This document shows positions 58,416-64,000 of a DNA stretch of 64,000 bases, piece by piece. Location: positions 7,032-71,031 of the forward strand of contig JBJMXE010000048.1 in NCBI GenBank assembly GCA_045809745.1. The letters run 5' to 3'. Made by a program: the position numbers and the translations under genes. Source of the stretch: DATFCK01 sp045809745. GTDB taxonomy: Bacteria > Verrucomicrobiota > Verrucomicrobiia > Chthoniobacterales > UBA10450. The first letter of the stretch is position 1. Each line of letters starts with the position of its first letter. Under the pieces are notes generated by a model that was not told the origin of the DNA, ran no database searches, and saw only the letters and a list, made by a program, of their open reading frames with translations.

Positions 58416-59528
58416 GTGGAAGAAAAACTGCCCATGAAACAGAGCAGGGGAGTCATTGAACGATATCGGCAGTACCTTCCGGTTACCGATTCCACTCCCA
58501 TCGTGTCGTTAGGGGAAGGCAACACCCCGCTCATTTATTCGCCGCGGCTCAGCGAGATGGTTGGTTGCTGTGCTAATCCGGCTCGCACCTGCCAGGTCTA
58601 TATCAAGTACGAAGGACTGAATCCGACTGGCTCATTTAAGGATCGCGGAATGACCGTGGCTGTTTCCAAAGCATTGGAGCAGGGGGCCCGGACGTTGATC
58701 TGCGCCTCTACCGGCAACACATCCGCATCAGCCGCCGCTTACGCGGCTCGGGCGCGAATTGCATGTGCGGTTGTTCTGCCCGCGGGAAAGATCGCGAGTG
58801 GCAAATTGCTTCAGGCATTTGTCTACGGCGCGAAAGTGGTTGCGATCAATGGGAACTTCGATGATGCGCTTCGCATCGTTCGCGAGCTCGGGCAGCGCGC
58901 AGGCTTCGCCATCGTCAACTCGATCAACCCGGATCGCATCGCCGGCCAAAAGAGCGCGGCCTACGAAATCGTCGATATTCTTGGTGATGCTCCTCAGTTT
59001 CACATTCTGCCGGTTGGCAACGCCGGCAACATCACCGCATATTGGGCCGGATACCGCGATTACCTGGATGCAGGCAAGTGCACCGCGTTACCGACAATGA
59101 TTGGATTCCAGGCCGCAGGCGCGGCGCCGATCTTCCATAACAGGGTCATCGACACACCGGAAACAATCGCGTCCGCGATCCGGATCGGGAATCCCGCCAG
59201 CTGGAAACAGGCGCGGGCCGCAATTGAAGAATCACACGGCGCAATCGACATCGTGACTGACACTGAGATCCTCGAGGCGCAGGCTTGGCTGGCGAGGAAT
59301 GAAGGAATCTTTGTGGAACCAGCGAGCGCGGCGTCGATCGCAGGTTTGTTCAAATGCTGCAAAGCTGATGACGCTCGCTATTCCTTTAACAATGTTCCGG
59401 AGGGAAGCCGCATCGTTTGCACCGTGACGGGACATGGATTGAAGGATCCGGATGCGTTCAGCGCCCGGAAATTTTCTGCGATCGCAGTCGCGGCAAATGT
59501 GGACGAAGTGGCGAAAGCGCTCGGTTGA
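58416..59528 (+). CDS. thrC: threonine synthase
   Basis: A 370-residue PLP enzyme making threonine from O-phosphohomoserine. The PLP lysine is in YEGLNPTGSFKDRGMTVAVS; the substrate loop ICASTGNTSASAAAYAARA, the phosphate-binding LPVGNAGNITAYWAGYRDYL and the C-terminal VCTVTGHGLKDPDAF are all present. The frame starts at GTG 58416; an ATG at 58434 (MKQSRGVIERYRQYL) is an equally plausible start. Followed by lysC, both in the aspartate family pathway, with 455 bp of repeat-containing spacer between. Confidence 0.94.
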   Translation: MEEKLPMKQSRGVIERYRQYLPVTDSTPIVSLGEGNTPLIYSPRLSEMVGCCANPARTCQVYIKYEGLNPTGSFKDRGMTVAVSKALEQGARTLICASTGNTSASAAAYAARARIACAVVLPAGKIASGKLLQAFVYGAKVVAINGNFDDALRIVRELGQRAGFAIVNSINPDRIAGQKSAAYEIVDILGDAPQFHILPVGNAGNITAYWAGYRDYLDAGKCTALPTMIGFQAAGAAPIFHNRVIDTPETIASAIRIGNPASWKQARAAIEESHGAIDIVTDTEILEAQAWLARNEGIFVEPASAASIAGLFKCCKADDARYSFNNVPEGSRIVCTVTGHGLKDPDAFSARKFSAIAVAANVDEVAKALG

Positions 59529-59599
59529 AAATCTAAACCGCTTGCTGTCTTGGGCCGCGAGGTCGACGAAGCAAAAACGTCCAACCCCGAACTTAGCTA

Positions 59600-59687
59600 T
59601 GTCATCCCGAGCGAAGTCGAGGGACCTCGCAAATGCGGATAGCGTTACGCAAGTAGGAGAGGTCCTTCGACTGCGCTCAGGATGACA
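59600..59687. repeat. family-A palindromic repeat, copy 7 (88-bp form)
   Basis: TGTCATCCCGAGCGAAGTCG ... CGACTGCGCTCAGGATGACA; about 19 bp at each end pair. Best-preserved copy in the window and a good reference for the family. Confidence 0.9.
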
Positions 59688-59836
59688 ACGTTGGTGTGCT
59701 CTTCAGTCGCTCGTCACTTCAATCGCGTTGTGTCCACATCAACATTGGCCAAAGGCGAAGTGACGATCTTAACTCGCTCGTTGGAGCTAGGTGGAACAGG
59801 ACTCATTCAATGTTGCGATCACCCGCAGCTAAGCTA

Positions 59837-59924
59837 TGTCATCCCGAGCGGAGTCGAGGGACCTCACCGATGCGGAAAACATTACGCGAGTAAGAGAGAT
59901 CCTTCGACTACGCTCAGGATGACA
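59837..59924. repeat. family-A palindromic repeat, copy 8 (88-bp form)
   Basis: TGTCATCCCGAGCGGAGTCG ... CGACTACGCTCAGGATGACA. Same length and orientation as copy 7 149 bp upstream, differing at about a dozen positions, so the two are not a recent tandem duplication. Confidence 0.9.
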
Positions 59925-59983
59925 ATTTTGGTGCTCTTCTGCTCCCTTAGGCGATCCACTGCATCTGCGCTTTTCAGTTATCC

Positions 59984-61234
59984 ATGCCATTGATCGTCCA
60001 GAAATACGGTGGCACTTCGGTAGGCGACGCCGCTCGCATCAAAAACGTTGCCCGCCGTCTGCTCGACACCCAGCGCGAAGGCGCGCGAGTGGTAGGTGTC
60101 ATTTCCGCGATGGCCGGAGTCACCGATAATCTTTTGAAGCTCTCCAGAGAGATGTCGGATGATCCAACCGACCGCGAACTGGACGTTTTACTTTCCACCG
60201 GCGAACGCGCAGCCAGTGCGCTAACCGCGATGGCTATCAACGCGCTTGGCGGCAAGGCAATCTCGTTAACGGGCGCCGACGCCGGCATCCTAACCGACGG
60301 AACGCATACCAAAGCACGCATCGCAAACATCAGCCCCCGACGCATTCACGAGTTGCTGGCTGAAGATTACATCGTGGTGGTCGCCGGATTCCAGGGACAA
60401 AGTCCACAGGGCGAGATCACCACGTTAGGCCGGGGCGGGTCGGATCTCACCGCGATCGCCCTGGCCGGCGCGCTGAACGCGGATGCGTGTCAGATATTCA
60501 CCGATGTGGACGGCGTTTTCACCTGTGATCCACGTGTGATTAAAGACGCGGCCAAGGTTGATGAAATTGCCTATGACGAGCTTCTCGAAATGGCCGGCGC
60601 CGGATCGAAGGTCATGCAATCGCGCGCAGTAGAGTTCGCGAAAAAATTCGGAGTCGAATTTGAGGTTCGTTCGAGTTTCAAACCGCAGCCGGGAACGATC
60701 GCGCGCGAAGAAACGCCGAACATGGAAGACGTGGTGATCCGCGGAATCAGTCTGGATCGCAAACAGGCGAAGTTAACGGTGGCCGGCGTTCCGGACCAAG
60801 CCGGCGCTGCCGCCCGGATCTTTTCCATGGTCGCAGCGCATCACATCATCGTAGACATGATTGTGCAAAGCGCGGCGATCGAAGGAAAAATCGATATCTC
60901 GTTCACGATTCACGAGGACGAACTGGAAGATGCGCGAAAGGTGTTGATGCCGGTGGTGAGCGAGATCGAAGCGAACCGGCTGAATACGACGAGCGGCGCA
61001 GCCAAGCTCAGCGTGGTCGGAATCGGCATGCGCTCTCACGCCGGCGTGGCGGCCCGATTCTTTGAATGCCTCGGCAAAGCCGATATCAACGTTCAGTTGA
61101 TCTCGACGTCTGAAATCAAAATCGCGGTCCTAATCGATGGCGCCAAAGCGGACAAGGCTGCGCAGATCATTCACGAGGAATTCGGCCTGGCCCGTCTGGC
61201 GCCAACGCTGGCGGCGACAAAACCGTTAGGCTAA
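59984..61234 (+). CDS. lysC: aspartate kinase
   Basis: A 416-residue kinase committing aspartate to lysine, threonine and methionine synthesis. The catalytic domain starts PLIVQKYGGTSVGDAARIKN and has VVAGFQGQSPQGEITTLGRG with GSDLTAIALAGALNADACQI. Two ACT domains follow (about 270-405), with ISLDRKQAKLTVAGVPDQAG and AKLSVVGIGMRSHAGVAARF. Length and ACT layout match the lysine/threonine-sensitive LysC type with no fused homoserine dehydrogenase. Confidence 0.96.
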   Translation: MPLIVQKYGGTSVGDAARIKNVARRLLDTQREGARVVGVISAMAGVTDNLLKLSREMSDDPTDRELDVLLSTGERAASALTAMAINALGGKAISLTGADAGILTDGTHTKARIANISPRRIHELLAEDYIVVVAGFQGQSPQGEITTLGRGGSDLTAIALAGALNADACQIFTDVDGVFTCDPRVIKDAAKVDEIAYDELLEMAGAGSKVMQSRAVEFAKKFGVEFEVRSSFKPQPGTIAREETPNMEDVVIRGISLDRKQAKLTVAGVPDQAGAAARIFSMVAAHHIIVDMIVQSAAIEGKIDISFTIHEDELEDARKVLMPVVSEIEANRLNTTSGAAKLSVVGIGMRSHAGVAARFFECLGKADINVQLISTSEIKIAVLIDGAKADKAAQIIHEEFGLARLAPTLAATKPLG

Positions 61235-61500
61235 GAGGCGAACGCGAAATACGCGAAATGACGCAAAAAAAAGGCAGACCTGTTCGTTCCAGCACGTATC
61301 GCATGTGTTTTCTCCCTCAGGGAGAGGATCAAGGCGAGGGTGGCTCGAGCGATTGATTGCCCGCGAAGCGCACGAACCAAACTAAAAGGGGATCCTAGCT
61401 TTCCGACTTTCGAATCTTTCGTGTGTTTCGTGTGCAGTAGCGGGTTGTTCGACTCTGCGCCGCAGCCCAATCCGCTTTCGCGTTATTTAGCGTGTTTAGC
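61235..61500. repeat. spacer with CGCGAAATACGCGAAA-type inverted repeat
   Basis: GGCGAACGCGAAATACGCGA near the left end and TTTCGCGTTATTTAGCGTGT near 61478 are roughly complementary, bracketing the 279-bp spacer between the convergent lysC and the next gene. A TTTCGTGTGTTTCGTGTGC piece lies near 61420. No gene seen. Confidence 0.5.
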
Positions 61501-61513
61501 GGACCTCTTCTGA

Positions 61514-62200
61514 CTATTTGGGCCTAACCGGGTTCACGTAGAACTCGCCTGCACCGATGACGTGCATCTTGTACCCGACCATACTGTGCGTAACCATTAC
61601 CGGCGGATGATCCGTTAGCTTTGCTTCCAGATTATCGCTGTCGTTAGCCTGTTTCCATACCGTGCCGTCTTCGAGGCGAATGATCGCTTTATGGGTGTAT
61701 TTCTTAAGACCGTGAAACTCGCCGTCGATCCGGCTAAAGACCTGTTCCGTGCTCAACCAGTTGCGATTAAACTTTTTCTTCGCTTCGGCAGTGGCTTCTT
61801 CGCGCGCCGATTCCCGCGTCTGTTCGGTCGCTTGCTCGGCTGCCTTGGTTTCGGCGGCGTGCCGATAACCTTTGAGCCACTGATTCAGGGTGCGCAATTC
61901 TTCCGGTGAAAGTTTATCCAACCCCGCCTTCTTGAATGCCGCGGGATCCATCTCCTCAACCGTGCTGGGCGCTTCCCTGGCCTTTTTCTTCGGAGTAGCC
62001 TCGGTGTCCGTCTCGTTCGCAGATTCCGCCGGGGCTTCCGGCGCCGGCTTGTGCGTCCGTTCCGGGATTGGCGTCGGCTCGGAGGACACGGGCGAATCCT
62101 GGTCGCCTTTGATTTCGAGCGCCTCCTGGGCGAAAACCTCGGGACCCGCGACCAGGCAAAGAATGGCGACGGCGAAAAGAGAGCGATATAACAGCTTCAT
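61514..62200 (-). CDS. uncharacterised exported protein
   Basis: A 228-residue protein with a clear signal peptide (SLFAVAILCLVAGPEVFAQE). A Glu/Pro/Ala/Thr-rich linker (about 25-80) leads to a short helical motif (FKKAGLDKLSPEELRTLNQW, about 88-108), a charged coiled-coil-like helix (EQATEQTRESAREEATAEAK) and a compact C-terminal domain (about 150-228) with FSRIDGEFHGLKKYTHKAII, RLEDGTVWKQAN and VGYKMHVIGAGEFYVNPV. The last part looks like a small beta-barrel. The KLSPEELRTLNQWL motif recurs in verrucomicrobial exported proteins as I recall, but no function is known. Confidence 0.7.
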   Translation of the reverse strand: MKLLYRSLFAVAILCLVAGPEVFAQEALEIKGDQDSPVSSEPTPIPERTHKPAPEAPAESANETDTEATPKKKAREAPSTVEEMDPAAFKKAGLDKLSPEELRTLNQWLKGYRHAAETKAAEQATEQTRESAREEATAEAKKKFNRNWLSTEQVFSRIDGEFHGLKKYTHKAIIRLEDGTVWKQANDSDNLEAKLTDHPPVMVTHSMVGYKMHVIGAGEFYVNPVRPK

Positions 62201-62328
62201 AATGACGGGGCGACGAATGTCCGCGCAGGCTACCAGCGCAGTTCAGCCGGTCAAGAATAGGGATGCTAGCGTGGATGGAACCAGACATGGGTCCAGAAGC
62301 CATTACCGGACTGACCGTGTCCGAATTG

Positions 62329-62342
62329 CTCTATATATAGAG
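62329..62342. promoter_or_regulatory. 14-bp perfect palindrome
   Basis: CTCTATATATAGAG is a perfect palindrome, AT-rich inside an otherwise GC-rich region, about 130 bp upstream of the divergent exported-protein gene start at 62200. It could be an operator; nothing else supports this. Confidence 0.3.
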
Positions 62343-62867
62343 AGCGTAAAAACAACGCTAATGAACTCAGCTGGAGGATGAACCCGAGTTAAGGGCGGGT
62401 AAATGCATGCTCGATATGCTGTGGCGACGGTGGAACGCCTTCAATTCTTGTGGCGTCGGCATCTTGCCGATGATCCTGGCCGCCTGAATTGAGCCCGAGC
62501 AAACGTCGCGAAAGCAGCGGAAGCTGCCGATCGAGCTGGGGGCGGAGCCCTGACAGCAGCAAACGCAATTAACCAAAGTTACAGGTGTGGCAGTTGGGTA
62601 ATAGGAGCAGGTAAGCGTTCCCCGGATCGCCGCGTCCCTGAAGCTCCATAACATCAGACAATATATGTTATATAAAGTCTAAGGGTGATGCCTATGAGAA
62701 AAACACCTAAGATGAGTCTTTGCGCTTCAGTCTTCCCGAATCCGTGAAATCTCGAAACACCTCGGGTTAAGTCGAAATATCCTCAAAACATGGGACTTAC
62801 GAATCGCCGCTGTCATAACGCGGTGAACGGGAACCTTTCCCGCCAAAATCGGCCCAATTGCGTCGGC

Positions 62868-62936
62868 GGTTCCTGTTCAGCCTAGGCGATCGACTTCCAA
62901 CGGGGAAAAGTCAACCGATCGATTTTAACAGGAACC
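62868..62936. ncRNA. candidate structured RNA: nested 69-bp hairpin
   Basis: The outer stem GGTTCCTGTT / AACAGGAACC pairs perfectly over 10 bp. Inside it, CGATCGACTT pairs with AAGT and CGATCG of the other side, with a four-base bulge, closing on a ten-base loop (CCAACGGGGA). No gene overlaps it. The symmetry means DNA-strand assignment is not possible. It may be an RNA element, a terminator-like structure or a site-specific recombination remnant. Confidence 0.35.
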
Positions 62937-63181
62937 AGGAACCCCCATCACACACACACCCGGCCGCGCTGTTGCATAGCCGGTGCAAAGTAGCTGCAAG
63001 GCCTCTCCCTATCGGTTGGCGAGTAGCTGTTCCGCTTTGAACTCGAAAGGTCCTAGCAGTCGGCTCGACGTAATACGATACCGGATTGCGTGCTGCTGAT
63101 CGTTTCGCGGCACGAGTCCGATCTTCAAGGCGTTACAACATCAGTTCCGGCGAAAGCCTGCGGCGCCGTAAAAGATTATCG

Positions 63182-63508
63182 TTAGCTTGGACAGAAGGCC
63201 TCGAAATCTTCTTCGTCAGCACCTGGAACATAACCGATCAAATGAAAACCTAATCCCGAGTGTCGCGCGTCTTGCTCGGCTTGCCTGAAGTGCGGCTTTA
63301 CAGCGGTCCCATTCAGCTGTTGCACCATTCCGGTTAGTTCAACAGCTTCATAAGGCAATTGGTCGGTGATCGTCTTCGCACGTTCGATGGCGTCATATTC
63401 CCCTGCTGCAAACAAGAAGACGTTCAGCCATCCAAACTGCCACCTCCAGAACTGCGGATGCTCTTTCGCCGGCCTAACTTTGAAGGTCACTTGGTATAAA
63501 TCACTCAT
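63182..63508 (-). CDS. uncharacterised protein (108 aa)
   Basis: A 108-residue soluble protein starting SDLYQVTFKVRPAKEHPQFW. It continues WRWQFGWLNVFLFAAGEYDA and ERAKTITDQLPYEAVELTGM, ending FHLIGYVPGADEEDFEAFCP. The alternation of strands and one helix resembles a small ferredoxin-like alpha/beta domain with a long tail. No family was recognised. It lies about 46 bp downstream of the next minus-strand gene and may be co-transcribed with it. Confidence 0.6.
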   Translation of the reverse strand: MSDLYQVTFKVRPAKEHPQFWRWQFGWLNVFLFAAGEYDAIERAKTITDQLPYEAVELTGMVQQLNGTAVKPHFRQAEQDARHSGLGFHLIGYVPGADEEDFEAFCPS

Positions 63509-63554
63509 CAGCGACCTCCGCCACTCCAGACGCCACGCGCCAGCTTTTCCCGCT

Positions 63555-63992
63555 CTAATTCAACCCGATTCGACGATTGCGAAAGGGAATCGCCGCAATC
63601 CTTGCTGACGTCCCGGCGGTCGCCTCCGCGACAATGCGACGCAGCGACTGCAATCGACATGAATTCAGTTCGAGGTTCACGATTTCCTGCTTGGTTGGCG
63701 GATCAGCAATCAGTAACAACTTGTTGCGGACGCCATCATCAGTCTGCTGCAATAGCACCTGCCAAAGCGCCGGAATCATTCCGCGAATGTGCAGGAGTTG
63801 CTCAGGAGAAGCGATCCGCAAGACTTCGCGAAGCAACTGTTCATCTATCCAGGTGGCAACAGACGCATTCTTATTGAAGCAATCACGTAACAGGGTCCCC
63901 TGCTCTGCGGTTAATTGAACCTCACGCATTCGGAATGCTTCGTGAAATGGGATGACAAATGCAGGCCAGCGAATCGTTAGCACGTCCGGCAT
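63555..63992 (-). CDS. uncharacterised protein, possibly continuing past the window edge
   Basis: A 145-residue reading from ATG 63992. The frame is still open at the window edge, 8 bp upstream, so the true start could lie outside. It has FHEAFRMREVQLTAEQGTLL, then helical stretches ATWIDEQLLREVLRIASPEQ, LLQQTDDGVRNKLLLIAD and SLRRIVAEATAGTSARIAAI. All-helical and without recognisable catalytic residues. The gene at 63182-63508 follows on the same strand. Function unknown. Confidence 0.55.
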   Translation of the reverse strand: MPDVLTIRWPAFVIPFHEAFRMREVQLTAEQGTLLRDCFNKNASVATWIDEQLLREVLRIASPEQLLHIRGMIPALWQVLLQQTDDGVRNKLLLIADPPTKQEIVNLELNSCRLQSLRRIVAEATAGTSARIAAIPFRNRRIGLN

Positions 63993-64000
63993 CTTAGTGA

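Larger units (their letters stand above)
59529..59983. other. gene-free stretch with two family-A repeats before lysC
   Basis: The 455 bp between thrC and lysC contain two 88-bp family-A copies (59600-59687, 59837-59924) separated by 149 bp. No riboswitch-like lysine aptamer or attenuator could be recognised by eye. Confidence 0.55.
62201..63181. other. gene-free kilobase with structured elements
   Basis: No open frame here has coding character. Notable pieces: the 14-bp palindrome at 62329, an AT-rich patch near 62660-62690 (CAATATATGTTATATAAAGT) that could be a promoter, a small hairpin CGGGAACCTTTCCCG (about 62827-62842), and the nested hairpin at 62868-62936. The AT-rich patch and the hairpins together leave room for a non-coding RNA; that is inference. 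Confidence 0.5.

Noticed and set aside
59529..59983. Possible lysine riboswitch or attenuator before lysC
   Set aside because: Apart from the two family-A repeats no conserved aptamer core or leader peptide with lysine/threonine codons could be seen.
62367..62654. 95-residue open frame on the minus strand
   Set aside because: Low-complexity Cys/Ser-rich product with no family resemblance; part of it (GKMPTPQ) is the translation of a short palindrome, and no ribosome-binding site is seen.
62858..63040. 60-residue plus-strand frame in the gene-free kilobase
   Set aside because: It overlaps the nested hairpin and its composition is not protein-like.
1..64000. tRNA, rRNA, CRISPR arrays, prophage or full insertion sequences
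   Set aside because: No T-arm-like GTTCRANYC stems with matching acceptor arms, no regularly spaced direct repeats, and no transposase or integrase genes were found. The repeats present are palindromic and irregularly spaced.

Overview
The window is an ordinary-looking chromosomal segment of a Gram-negative (diderm) bacterium. It is most consistent with a soil member of the Verrucomicrobiota (Chthoniobacterales / 'Candidatus Udaeobacter'-like). This rests on protein resemblance and gene mix: heptose and Kdo genes for LPS, a Pup-ligase-family protein outside the Actinobacteria, DUF5069 and DUF2891 proteins, and many small palindromic intergenic repeats. No rRNA, tRNA, CRISPR array, prophage or classical insertion sequence was recognised. 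About 57 protein genes are called.

Layout. 0.1-2 kb: ECF sigma factor and a membrane-anchored putative anti-sigma partner. 2.4-6 kb: a DUF2891 protein, a putative glycosyltransferase, pterin carbinolamine dehydratase, a 52-residue membrane peptide and a DUF5069 protein. 6-10.7 kb: a proteolysis cluster with a PafA/Dop-family enzyme facing an active HtrA-type protease and a paralogous, catalytically dead partner. 10.8-15.5 kb: envelope genes (second glycosyltransferase, acyltransferase, MsbA-like ABC exporter, DedA). 15.6-20.2 kb: a small protein with a strong terminator, purB, glutaredoxin and a large double-receiver protein. 20.5-25.5 kb: a MacAB-like efflux operon with two permeases. 25.6-32.9 kb: queG-aroK, purE-tsaC, and an LPS precursor operon (rfaE1-gmhB-kdsB-pyrG). 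33-39 kb: two exported proteins, phoH, a PgpH-like HD membrane protein, purine nucleoside phosphorylase and a secreted protein with a Cys/His/Asp pattern. 39-43.9 kb: orphan nuoBC, then sulfate activation genes cysD and cysNC split by a small cassette, then a GNAT acetyltransferase. 44-49.6 kb: hybrid histidine kinase, truA, ruvX, manC. 50.4-58 kb: branched-chain catabolism (acyl-CoA carboxylase beta chain, HMG-CoA lyase, enoyl-CoA hydratase and a one-chain E1alpha-E1beta-E2 dehydrogenase). 58.4-61.2 kb: thrC and lysC. 61.5-64 kb: uncharacterised genes around a gene-free kilobase.

The most striking property is the density of short palindromic repeats of at least five families. One family (about 88-160 bp, ends like TGTCATCC) has eight copies here. 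Several families sit inside coding sequence: in frame in the linkers of TsaC, KdsB and the E1-E2 fusion, and at the N-terminus of CysNC, where the repeat is one arm of a 0.42-kb inverted-repeat cassette carrying a 23S-rRNA-intervening-sequence-type four-helix-bundle gene. These in-frame insertions, that cassette, and the HtrA/dead-HtrA pair beside the PafA/Dop gene are the parts most worth following up.

All functional calls come from reading motifs by eye; no database search was run.
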